From: Pseudovirgaria hyperparasitica | Lineage: Eukaryota; Ascomycota; Dothideomycetes; Acrospermales; Acrospermaceae | Direction of reading: 5' to 3' | DNA: 64,000 nucleotides | Assembly: GCF_010093815.1 (NCBI RefSeq) | Contig: NW_022985555.1 | Location: forward strand, 804,186-868,185 | Part shown: positions 12,006-22,351 of the stretch, piece after piece | Position numbering within the stretch: position 1 is the first letter of the stretch | How the letters are laid out: every line of letters starts with the position of its first letter | Position numbers and translations under genes: made by a program | Notes under the pieces: model-generated | Told to the model about the DNA's origin: nothing | The model's database searches: none | Seen by the model: the letters and a program-made list of their open reading frames with translations, nothing else

Positions 12006-13291
12006 GTAGCAACCAGATCTGAACGATCACTTTCTTAAGTTTGGTAGGCGTTCGGGATATTTGCAGCGGATGAATTGTAAGGCGTATTGGGGACAATACC
12101 AGGTGGTGCGACAATCACAACGCTTTGTTTTGACATTAAAAAGACATGCTATTAATCGACTTCTTTACCCGCATGAAGACCCTAACTCAGGTCTTCTAGG
12201 TGTCTCTTTCAATTCGCGATGCTAGGAGAACACACATTCCGGCAGAGCATAAGCTCCCATGAAGTCAGGCCGCAGCGCAAGTTTCTTAATTGTAGCTTAG
12301 GCGATGTGAGATAATCAATCAATTCAAGTCTTATCTTTCCAACTCCATATCCATATCTTTCGTGTAGCCACATGGTCCCGGCTCGCAGTCCCAGACTGTT
12401 TCCTGTGGCTAAGCACCGTTGGGTCGGTCAAAGATGCCCCTGTTACCATTACCTGGATGAACCACCGGCTTGTGCGTCTTGTACCACATCATCCACGACG
12501 TACACCGTTCACCCGCTTGTCGCAATCTCCTGGCCGGCATACTCATTCATATCCATACGTAGCGCCCTTCGGCTCTGATCAACTTGCTTGTTTAGATAAC
12601 TCGATTAGAAGGAGTTTATAAGTAGTTGAGACAGACTTACTTATAGCTTACTTGAAGAGTTCTATATCTATATATCCCTGCCTACTCCCTACATACTAGC
12701 CATCTACCCTCTACGTAAAACAATACATATATATGTGTTATTACATATAAAATATTAGGATAGTTGCTTGTTAGATATAATTACTAACGCCATAAGATAA
12801 TTAGTAGTTCCATCTACAGTCGATACTGTGTAATAGCAAGCATTTCAGCGTTACCACTCTCTACAGGGGTCTCATAGTATTGAATCGCTGTATTAAAAAA
12901 TCCTTCATATATGAGACTTGGTGCATGAAGATCACGCGTTGAGTACATAGTTCAAGCGCTAATCTTGCAGACCGTCTGATGCTCATTCATATTCTCAAGA
13001 CAGCACCAGCGCCTCAACTGATGTCAAAGGGTGGCAAATTTCGATAACTGTGACTTTTCTTCTTCGTGGTTGAAGGAATGAAATAAGGTCGAAGGTTTTG
13101 AGTATTTCCATAGTGCAGGACATTCAGGCTCTATGTTTGCAAAGTCGACCCAAATAGATCATAGCAGTGATAATACTGGAGGCTGTATCGATCGTTAATC
13201 GTGCCTAGCGCTTAGCATCTGGTATTTAGACCCCTACGATTGTAGAGCGGTACAGCATCGTGTGTTATAGCCACGCGCGATAGAGGGAATC
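12006..13291. other. 1.3 kb intergenic stretch, AT-rich patch at about 12590-12850
   Basis: No gene is recognised. The part 12590-12850 is AT-rich with many TA steps and resembles a RIP-altered repeat scrap. The remainder looks like 3' flanks of two convergent genes. Confidence 0.45.
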
Positions 13292-14854
13292 TCACGCGTT
13301 CTGATGAAGCCATTCATGCCGCAGGAGCTCTTTGGCAGTCTTGCGATCGTGTGGATCGAGTGCCAAAGCGCCTTGCAAGAAGTCAACAAAAGCCGAAATG
13401 TCCTCGCTAGTCATATTTTTAGGTCGCTTTAGGGGACCCTCTTTCCCATCAAGGAATCTCCTTAGGTTGGTCTGCTGAAGGGACGGGATCCTGAGGAGGT
13501 TGCCTGGGTCTCTCGTTAGACCACCCTGAAGTATGGACGAATGGTACCGACCTTTGTCGTCAAAGAACTCCGCAGTCCTCGCAGCACTTTCAAGAAGTCT
13601 TGGAGGCATCGCACCGAGTACCTCCATGTATTGCGCAAGATGATCATCCTCGAAGTCCAGGTACCCCGCTTGCAGGCCGCGCCCGGAAATGCGACGTGGC
13701 CTTTGACGAGCTCAATCACCTGTACTAGTCAGTCACACTTCCTCGAACTGTGTATCAAGAGCAGCTCTCTAGTTCTCAAACCCACGTACAAGACAACCGA
13801 GGCTCCATATGTCCACAGGAGGGCCCCAAGGAGCACCTAGTACTACTTCAGGAGCCCTAAGGTGCTCTGGCTGGATGTTGTTGGACAGATGTTTTGAAGT
13901 CCATGATGCTTTATTATGTCAGCGCTCTTGTTTGCTGTAGTGGTGTGTGTTCTGACATCTTACCGACGCTAAAGTCTATGATCTTAATGTTTCCGGGCTG
14001 CTCTTCCGTCATGGTCGGGGTGACATTGCTGATAGATTGTCCTTCTAACACCTCTAATCGGCATGTAAGCGACAACAACTAATATTACCAACCTCTGTAG
14101 CTCACTCTGAACAAGGTCTTCGTCGATCTCCAAGCAAATATTCGAAGGATGAAGATCTAGTAATTCTTTAGTCGGCAGTAATGACGCTATTGGTGAGCCG
14201 TGTACTTACCAGTATGGATGACTCTACATGTGTCATGCAAGAAGGACAACCCCTGGAGAAGCTGCCTGGTCACCGTTTTCATAATAGACACCGGAATGCG
14301 CTTATCAGCGAATCTCATCGCCTGGTCCATGATACTGCTTCCGACGATAGGCATGACGATGCACTCGTGCATTCCATTTGGACCTTTGATTTGGAACGTA
14401 TCCAGCAGGGTGATGCACCGACTTCTGCTAGCGCCAGTGAGTCGAGCATGTTCATTGGTTACTTTGCGAAGTATCTCAACTTCAAAGATGTCATGGTCTG
14501 TCCCATAGCAATCATTGGTCAAAAGTTTGAGCGCCACGGATCTGTTCTCTCTATATGCAATCAATATTAGATTCACAGCTATTCGGACAAAGGAGCAGCG
14601 TACTGAAGATCTTTCGCCAGCCAAACCTGAGAGTATCGGCCTCCGCCAAGCTGTCTTATGGCTTCATATCGTCCGTCTTTGAACATCTCCCTCGTGCTCG
14701 CAATGTAATACCTATCCGTCGTACCGAATAGTGGTGAGCTTTCACATTTGCTCGCTGATTTGACAGCGAGAGTAGCAGAGCAATGGTCTATTTTTTGGGA
14801 GAATTTACTACCACGTTTGAACAAAGAAGACGGCAATTTGAACCAGCGCATCAT
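13292..14854 (-). CDS. SRPK-like serine/threonine kinase with an apparent one-base frameshift
   Basis: Proposed exons: 14854-14604, 14550-14210, 14156-14106, 14053-13964, 13908-13790, 13719-13292. Introns are 52-70 nt and keep frame. Visible kinase parts: glycine loop QLGGGRYSQVW (residues 68-78), VALKLL with the ATP-binding Lys at 92, FEVEIL with the helix-C Glu, catalytic loop HTDLHPSN (196-203), IIDFSV in place of DFG, RAPEVVLGAPWGPPVDIWSLG, and a C-lobe ending in RHEWLHQN. HTD instead of HRD is the SRPK-type signature. Oddities: the catalytic-loop Lys is His, and DFG reads DFS. In the last exon the frame of AFPGA...GTWT does not continue into DDHLAQYMEVLG; one base seems lost near 13651-13656. 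Either the gene is dying or the sequence has an error there. With one extra base the product would be about 426 residues, a normal family length. Confidence 0.78.
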
Positions 14855-15837
14855 GTTGTTATTGATTGAATCGTGATTATGTTCGCGTAGGTCAGAGGGC
14901 GCGAAAGCTCGAGGGTCGGGTAAATAAGTCTGTCACGAATCCGTCTCTAACTTTTTCAGCGCGACGTTTGGCATCTATACACACCTATAGAAAATATAAC
15001 GTTTGCCTATAGTAATTAAGTATCTTGAATATTATTATATACAGTAGGGGCGGCCTGCGGCCGGCAGACTGCGGGCAGTCTCTAAGGCACTAAGACATGC
15101 CGGAAAAACGATACACCACGCCGAGACGGGAAAATTTTCAAGCTACGCGTATATAGGGGCGACTGTTTAGCTGATAATTATATCTCGTCCGCTAATACGG
15201 CGCTATAGGTTATGAAAAGTATATAGAATTATACGTCATAGGTAGATCTAAAGATAGGATTCACGTAAACCGTGGTTCTTAGGGGCAGATTTCGGTAAGG
15301 GCGCTAGCGGGCACTAGATAAAAATATTATATCTTTTTATAATTCCTTTGGAATAGTCTAGCCTCCCTTGCTAAAGAGATTTTATATATATATCTTATTT
15401 CTTCTCTAATATAAGGCTCTATTAATTATCTCTAATATCTTATAGAAGCTTATACAATTAGAGAAGAGAAGGGATAGAACTCCTATTATATTATCTTTAT
15501 TAATAAGATCTTATTAAGTACTAGACTTATATATATAGAGTATAGGTAGACTGGATAGGACCATCAATTAACTTTGTTACGTCTGACCTACCGAAGTTCC
15601 CGTTTCTCCCTGGTCTGATTCCGTTGACGTCTATCTCTTATGGGCGTGTACTTGCATCTTCTACTGTCTTCCTTGGTAATAGTGGTAGTCTCCTCCGTAA
15701 GACCGCCATGATAGTATGAATCAAGGAGAACGGCAACGAATCAAAAAAAGAGAAATATAAATTAACTAAGATATAGCTTCGTCTTTTTTTCATATTCCAC
15801 ATAGAACAGAGATGTAAGTCTACCGCGAACCAACGCT
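14855..15837. other. Intergenic, with a RIP-like AT-rich patch at about 14990-15560
   Basis: No gene is recognised. About 570 bp in the middle are AT-rich, packed with TA steps and stops in all frames, and interrupted by a short GC-rich piece (about 15045-15085). This looks like a decayed repeat, but I could not find matching ends. Confidence 0.45.
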
Positions 15838-17690
15838 CTACAACGAGAAGCCATATGCCCGGTCGAATAGATCCTTGAACTCGGCTGCAGTCTTTGCTCG
15901 GTCAATCGCTAGCTTTGCCGTTCTCGGAAGCCTTCGCTTTAGTCCTGTTGAAAATAGGTGTTCATGGCATAATTGGACTGATGTTTTACTACCTTCATTT
16001 GCCTTCTGGATTTGCATCCACACCGAGTTCATAAAGTCTTCGTCGGAAAGCTGGAAGGCTTTTTCGTTCGGCTCGAGGAGCACAATCGGCCACGGTCTCC
16101 CCGACTGACCTATGTACACACCAGACACGAGTTCGTGATGTGCGATTTGACGTTCTAACAATGCAACAACCATATTTTGCCCATTTGATAGGCTTATCAC
16201 GTCATCAACTCGTCCGACGATGCGCCAATAGCCAGCACGGTCCGGATGAGGGACGAAGAGGTCGCCCGTATGGAATGTCTCCAGGTGAGGATATGTGTCA
16301 AACACGCCTTGGAACTGTTCTAAGCCCGCCACTTTCTTCATCTTCATTTCGAAGAGCCCATCACCATGCTCCTCAAAGTCAAGCCCCATGCACTTACCAA
16401 AGGCAAAATAGCTGTGTTCCCCGGCGGCATCATCGAATAGATGCGAGCATACCATAGGATAGATCTCTGTTGATCCATAGACCTCACAGATATCGGTTCC
16501 CCCATCTCTCTCCAGTGTTCTGATAAGATCTACACCCAGAGGGCACCCTCCAGTTTTGATTTGCTCCAATCCGCGGAGCAGAGAGAGAGCCTCGGGATCA
16601 CGGATCATGGATTCGAGAAGACCGGAGACATAGGCAATAGTCTGTATTTGACAGTGCTTGAGTATGGATTTAGCGTAGCTGACATCTACGCCGCCTTTTG
16701 GTAGGGCGATAATAGGCTGCGCGTCATCGTAGACGGGGTGGAAAAGAGCGAGGGCAAGACCCCATGTCTGGTGAGAGGTGAAGTCACCATGCTGGAGGGT
16801 GTATTCTATGGCATCTACTTGGGAACAAACTTACATGGCATGGGAAAAAATGGGTATGCAATCTTTTGCCGGCGTATCTTGGAGCTCGGGTTTGAGGGCT
16901 TTTCTGCGAAAGGAAGCGAGCTGCGCCAAATGCTGCCAGGCGTCGGTTGGTGTAGTAGATTGGCTTTGGTAAAGCTGCTGATGGTAAGCGACCTAAAAGA
17001 GCAAAGATTGGGGCAAGGACCATACATGTGGTTCCAGATGAATGTAAAATACAGGCGACCCGACCAGCAGAGGATGCATATGTCTCATTGTAAGGATAAG
17101 GTAGCCCTGCCGGAACTGACAACCAGTTCTCAGATGGTGGCACAGGAACCTGACAAACATCTAATCTGGTCCTCAACACCGCCGCAATGTTCGAGTCCGT
17201 GGGCAGGGTTCCGCGAAGTAAGAGACATTGGCAGCCAACCTTGTCGAACAAATTCACTATGCCATCGAAGGAGGCATAACAAGATAACAGGAGGATCTGA
17301 CAAACAGCACACTACCATCAGCATAGCTCGTTTCATGAGTTGCGGGATTCGCCAACCTACCTTGCACCGAATCTTCATGCAAGCTACTATCATTATGACA
17401 TACTGCAGATCGAAAGGGCCCCAATAGCTAACGGTCTGGAATCGTACGTTTGCTGTTTTTAGAGCAGAGTTCAACCACCAGGCAGCATGATCTATCGCTC
17501 GCGCGAAAGCCGAGTATGTGATGTCTTGGAAGCCCTGGGAAAGGTCTTCGGTATCGTGTGGGATGGTGGCGTAGACCTTATTGGGTTCACGGGTGGCAAT
17601 ATAATCAATTCTCGGGACCAGGAGTCGAGGGCTTCCATCTGACAGAAGCTCTGACAGGCCGATGTTAGGAGGCGGCGCCGTTAACCCCAT
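15838..17690 (-). CDS. Stand-alone NRPS-like adenylation (AMP-binding) enzyme
   Basis: Exons 17690-17361, 17296-17026, 16977-16835 and 16791-15838 give 565 residues. It activates a carboxylic acid as its acyl-adenylate (family knowledge). Visible core motifs: ILHSSGTTSALPKPI (phosphate loop, near residue 195, completed by splicing), CEVYGSTEIYPMV (near 355), FHTGDLFVPHPDRAGYW and GRVDDVISLSNGQN (near 425), and LPRTAKLAIDRAK (near 535) carrying the catalytic Lys. The type is that of fungal NRPS-like and aryl-acid-reductase A domains. However, the protein stops soon after the last A-domain motif: no carrier (T), thioesterase or reductase domain follows before the stop at 15838. So it either works as a free-standing CoA ligase or adenylase, or is a truncated NRPS-like gene. 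Introns are 64, 48 and 43 nt; the last is the least certain. Its neighbours are a broken ammonia-lyase and a methyltransferase. Confidence 0.82.
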
Positions 17691-18745
17691 AACTATGTGC
17701 AGACCTGGACAGACACGAAGGGGGCAGTTGTAGATGGTAAGCAACAGCTCAGTCGTCTAGAAAGCGGGACACAAGAGAACATCAAAAGAGCTGTTGTTTT
17801 CATGCTTGATGATGTCGTAATTAAACCACTGGTCACTTGACTAGTTCTGGTCTTTTGGCCTAGTGGTTGAATCACGACAGAGCCATGGACTACTGGTCAC
17901 GGGAAGGACAAGCATTTTCGACTGTTCTATACGAATGCGACACATGGCAGGGGAAGACCTGCTGAACGTACTATGGGTATGGTGGGTAATACTTCCCACT
18001 TGTCAAGCTCTCTTGGAATCGGTTTCAAGTGCTTCTTTACTGTTTAGAAACTCCTTATCCAGAAGGATTCTAATTAACACTACCTATACTAAGCTCTATT
18101 AAGTCAAATCAATGTATCTCTAATAGAAGCGGTTCTGGGGGAAAAGGGCCGAAAGGGAGGTATCACCCTTGCGACCGTAGTACGAAATGCTTTCTGACCG
18201 TGACGTACAGTCGCATAGCGCTACGAATTGAGTAGCGCCATGGTTAGAATAGCGTCAGCTAGGGCGATAAGAAAAGGCGAGTTTTGGGATCTGGGTCTAC
18301 AAACGCACCGACAGTAATCTTCAAGGGTTCCTGGATACGGATGCAATTGGTGAAGTATATGAAATGGTATGTTCCAATCCCACGTGCTCGCCCTGATAAG
18401 GCAGCCAGTGAGCGTGACTCAAATCGAGGCGACTTCTTGACAGCCCCGCCCGGTCGTGCCTTTAACAAAATACTGTGGTGGTATAGGTAAAGATTGTTAT
18501 TACAGGTCAGTGCTTAACTACGGTCATTCACGCCTATGTAGGGAATGATTGGACTTTATTAGGTGTGAGGCGAGGTATTATAATTTAAAAACGCTGCGAC
18601 TTAGGGGCAAAGAGACATAGACGATTATTGCCCCTACTATTACACAGTACATTGCGTGCGTTAGTGTGTGTGTGTATTTCACCAAGATGATCAAGCAACC
18701 TCCTTGCCAAAAACTGTGATGAGCGGACCCATGATGCTACCATTA
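17691..18745. other. Intergenic stretch between the adenylation gene and the lyase relic
   Basis: About 1 kb with no recognised coding sequence. The 3' half of an ammonia-lyase would be expected at the right-hand side if the neighbouring relic were whole, but I could not find it. A small AT-rich part lies at about 18480-18660. Confidence 0.45.
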
Positions 18746-19649
18746 TCAATCTTGTTTCGTACCTTTGAGATCCAGCGCGCCTAGTGCAACGGCTGCCGCA
18801 GTTCCATTCACGAGGCCTAAGCCTGCCTTCGGACCGAGTTCGATTGGTTTGATGCTGTTAATGCTGAGGGCTTTAGGCGCAGAGAATAGTCTGTCCGCTA
18901 CTCTGCGCCATCTCGACTCGAATGTCCGGATTTCCCTCAATCGCACCAACGATATATGACAAAGGCATAAGATCGCCTGACACAAAGACAGAACCACGGA
19001 GCAGAAACACGGGGGCGATTTGGTGTTTGAGTAGACATGCCATTGCCTCCAGGACAGGGAGCGATACAGCGGTATGACCTCGAAGTGTCTTGTTGCAGCG
19101 CACCGCAATTGTTGCGCGAAGCCAGTCCGAAGGCATCGCCTGTACCGGCTTTGACCCATCTGGCGACTGGTTACCGACTCCAGCCTGGGTGAGCTGCAGC
19201 AAAGCTGCTTGTAGCTGGATCGTTTCGCCTGTTCTCGAGTTGACACTGCCCCTGAGCCCAGTGTTCGTGCCTGTTGCATGTCATCAGCACATATTAGCGT
19301 AAAAGAACGGCCATCGACATGATTGGGTTACGTGCCGTAGACATAGAGGCCGTCAGCGAGGTGGCCCAGCAAAGCCTGCACGCCATCACGCATGTTTCTC
19401 AGTTCACCTTCACGATTCGTGAGCCGGGGTAAACACCCATGGCTATCGCAATTAGTCTCATCATCTCCGACGGGTAATGAAGTCAGCAATGTGCAGGTCT
19501 TCACCGTCAATTTCAGAGCATCTGCTCCGTATTTGCTACTGGAGGCGGGCTCATGTCTCAAGGGCTTTCGTGATATGCCGAGTGTCCGCGTCTCGGCCCT
19601 TCCTATCATCACTGCCGGTGCCGTCTTTGATAACAGTAATACCGCTCAT
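18746..19649 (-). pseudogene. Phenylalanine/aromatic ammonia-lyase-like gene, truncated and broken
   Basis: Ammonia-lyases of the PAL/HAL superfamily deaminate aromatic amino acids using an MIO cofactor formed from Ala-Ser-Gly. Recognisable parts: IDGEDLHIADFI and NREGELRNMRDGVQALLGHL near the start, VYG...TNTGLRGSVNSRTGE, KTLRGHTAVSLPVLEAMACL, LRGSVFVSGDLMPLSYIVGA, and GPKAGLGLVNGTAAAVALGA. Sequence then ends; roughly the C-terminal two thirds of a normal lyase of about 700 residues is missing. The first segment from ATG 19649 has in-frame stops at 19553-19551 (TGA) and 19538-19536 (TAG), and the frame between IADFI and the next segment is lost. The cofactor triad reads Val-Ser-Gly instead of Ala-Ser-Gly. 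The junction at about 19340-19280 needs a GC donor to restore YGTNTG. It is almost surely non-functional. Confidence 0.8.
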
Positions 19650-21349
19650 GATGTTGCAGACGCGCGGTTTCCCAAAGGCGTCAAAACCTCGAGAACTACC
19701 CTGGTTCGATCAGTCTCTATGGCGCAAGTATATTGATGTCTGTGAGCATAAAGACTCGGCAGTCCACCAATCATTTATGTCTCGACCATACCACATAGAC
19801 GCGAGTCATCCGGCTTCAGCTTCAGCTGGTCCATATTCAAAGGATGGACATGCAGAGTGAACCTGTCTGAGGCAGTTTTCAAAACCTCAGGTGACGTTCG
19901 TTTTTTGACCGTTTGGACCTTCAATATCCCAATATTCACCATGTGTTTAATGTCTCATCCCACCTCCAACTTAAGACCCGAGCTAAGGACCAGGGTTAGA
20001 AGACGGCGTAGAGCTAAAGGAATATGGCTTCAAGATGGCTAAACTTACCTATTTTAGATATAGTCGGAGGTTAAGATCGACCTTTTTCGAGTAGTAAGTA
20101 TTTATCGTCCGCCGAATAACTCGAATCTATTCGACTTCGCTTATACTTCAATAGAGCTAAGAGAAACTATGGATCTAGTATAGCCGGATACTGAAGAGAA
20201 AGAAAGAGAGATAGTGTGTGTGTGTATGTGTGAGACAGAGAGAGAGAGTATATATAGGTGTATGCGTAGATTTGAGTCTGGGAATTAATCTTGAACCAAT
20301 CAGAAAGCTAGCGCCGAAGATACCCGCGGCTATCGCCCGCCTATGTAAAGTTGGGGTGCTCGATATACTCTTTATTGGTGGTCGATATAGCTTTACTTAT
20401 TTTGGAGGTCAAAATCGACGTGAGATTTCACGCGATTAGTCTCTTTGCTGATCAACAAATGCATGCAGGGGCAGGGTCTGGATAAGGCGTTGTGCTGCGA
20501 GCCGCTCGGCCCGTAGCCCACGGGAAGTAACATTTAAAGATCATGCTATACACACGTTCACTTAGTCCCAGCTGCTGACCCTGTCCTTTTTCTCGACAAC
20601 TTGCCTGTCCGGCAAGCATAGGAGCAAGCATGCATCTGCATAGCAGTAATTCATTGGCTGAAAAGACTTGCAATTGTGATGAACTGACCTGCTTAACCTG
20701 CCGGAAGCTATACAGGTAATGAACAAGCTCTGCTGCCTGAGGGCCTATGATCCTGTGCATCTACCCGGGCGACTTTCTCGTACGATACGAAAAACGGGAA
20801 TAGGCATTTCTGGTTGTGTCGGGTGCATGCCACGCTGATTAATAAGTGAACGAATATTCGGCCATCGTAGCATTGCACTTTTGACATTCACACTTTCGAG
20901 ATGGTCTGCTGACTAGCTGGTCAGGTCATCACGCCACTTCCCAAAATCACCCAAGTTGTGAATCTCTGTCGCATTTGATAGTCTTGAGCCGGCGTAGACG
21001 GTGGTGTGAAGTACTGTCTTGTGCTACCATATCTTTACCCGAGCTCGACACCCAAATTAGTCTAGCCATATAGATAAGTGATCAGTCTTGTGCCGGGACG
21101 CAAGCAGTCTGATGTCACTATACAGTGTCACGGACTCTTCCACATGTTTTCCAGTGAAACTTTTAGCACCAGTATATATGATCTAGTTCATCCAGCCGAA
21201 AAGCAGATGTATATCTGCTTCAAAGCAGCTCAGCTTGTCTAGAAGGCTAATAGCCTTACCAGTCTTAGGTAAAGCCGGTCGATTCGATCCGTTCAGTTTG
21301 GTTTTACCCTGAGACTGCTGATCTCCTTCTTGCCTTCTCAACTTTGAAT
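19650..21349. other. 1.7 kb intergenic stretch upstream of the methyltransferase
   Basis: No gene is recognised. It includes a small AT-rich part with two loosely similar copies of a motif around GGAGGTCAAAATCGAC (near 20065 and 20405), and a microsatellite at 20197-20257. The last few hundred bases should hold the methyltransferase promoter. The minus-strand open frame 20452-20760 resembles no known family. Confidence 0.45.
20197..20257. repeat. Compound GA/GT microsatellite
   Basis: Runs of AG, TG and again AG, ending in TATATATA, are visible directly in about 60 bp. It lies in an intergenic region with no apparent coding role. Confidence 0.8.
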
Positions 21350-22351
21350 ATGGCGGATCTCAATCACGATGCACCAACAATGTATAGCAGTTTGGACTGG
21401 GACCACTACGCCCGATGGCGACCACCGTACCCGCAGTCGCTGAAAGACCTGATTTATGGCTATCGCAGTGAACACTCTGGAGCCGGTTGGAAACGAATTG
21501 TCGATGTTGGCGGTGGTGTTGGGATTTCCTCGGCGATCTTTGCCTCAGACTTTGGCACTGTGCATCTCCTCGATCCCAGTCCTTTGAATCATCAGATGGC
21601 ACGGAAATACCTGGGCCAGTTGGTGGAGCAACAGAGCCTCCAAACTAAGCTAGACTTCACGCAAGCGACTGCCGAAGAAGGCCATAAGTTCGTGAAAGAC
21701 GCAGACATGCTCATTTGCGCCGAAACAGCACATTTTATCGATCCTGAAGAACTCGTCAAGTCTGCAGCTGCGATTCTTCGCCCGGCTGGCACATTAGCTA
21801 TTTACAGCTACTGGGGGCCGATTTTTCCCGACCAGTCGAGGGAACTCAGCGACGCATTCTGCAAAGTCATCACTCGAGCACTGGGCTGTTGTCTCAAACC
21901 AGGTGATGAAGAAGCGCGATCGAGGCTCGGGAGCGCTGCGGCTCGGGTATCAGCGGGAAAGAGCGTGCTTGATTCTATTCCTGTTCCGGAGGAGTATTTC
22001 GAAGACATCCGTCGAGTACGGATCAACCCTGATGCCGAGAGAGCGATTGAGGTCTTCAGAAAAAGTTTCCCCGTCGATCATGAACCTGCTCCCTCCCGTA
22101 TCGGCAACAATGATAAGCATTTCATCTATCAGAGTGGTTGTGATCCCGAAGCAGAAGGATGGAGCTTTTTGGTCGATAACAGGTGGCTCCACAACTTCAT
22201 TGCCACTATGCGCCCGACTGACGTTGAGCTGAGCGATGAGGAACAGAAGGTTATCTTTGGGGAGTGGGATATGCTTTTCGCGAATGAATGCCCATCCGGG
22301 TCTACGCGAGCCTTATGGGCTGTAAACGTCATCCTCGCTACGCGGAGATAG
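21350..22351 (+). CDS. Class I SAM-dependent methyltransferase
   Basis: A single-exon gene of 333 residues. The ATG at 21350 (ATATGG) is the first in frame. The protein has YARWRPPYP at residues 20-28, the glycine-rich SAM-binding motif IVDVGGGVG at 50-58, an acidic residue at the end of strand 2 in LLDPSPLN, and a motif II/III region with ADMLICAETAHFID and LRPAGTLAIYSYWGP. This layout resembles the fungal trans-aconitate 3-methyltransferase-like and small-molecule O-methyltransferase group. The methyl acceptor cannot be told from sequence. It is transcribed away from the ammonia-lyase relic and the adenylation gene, and a role in modifying a shared product is possible but only inferred. No truncation or missing motif is seen. 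Confidence 0.88.
   Translation: MADLNHDAPTMYSSLDWDHYARWRPPYPQSLKDLIYGYRSEHSGAGWKRIVDVGGGVGISSAIFASDFGTVHLLDPSPLNHQMARKYLGQLVEQQSLQTKLDFTQATAEEGHKFVKDADMLICAETAHFIDPEELVKSAAAILRPAGTLAIYSYWGPIFPDQSRELSDAFCKVITRALGCCLKPGDEEARSRLGSAAARVSAGKSVLDSIPVPEEYFEDIRRVRINPDAERAIEVFRKSFPVDHEPAPSRIGNNDKHFIYQSGCDPEAEGWSFLVDNRWLHNFIATMRPTDVELSDEEQKVIFGEWDMLFANECPSGSTRALWAVNVILATRR

Noticed and set aside
15043-15085. Possible terminal inverted repeat of a mariner-like element (TA followed by CAGTAGGGGCGGCC)
   Set aside because: No matching inverted copy found nearby, so no element could be defined.
16738-17427. Long plus-strand open frame of 229 codons
   Set aside because: Lies antisense to the adenylation enzyme exons, whose core motifs are unmistakable.
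21238-21310. tRNA-like piece with a GGTCGATTCGATCC block resembling a T-arm/B box
   Set aside because: No pairing acceptor stem or clear D-arm and anticodon arm could be drawn around it.
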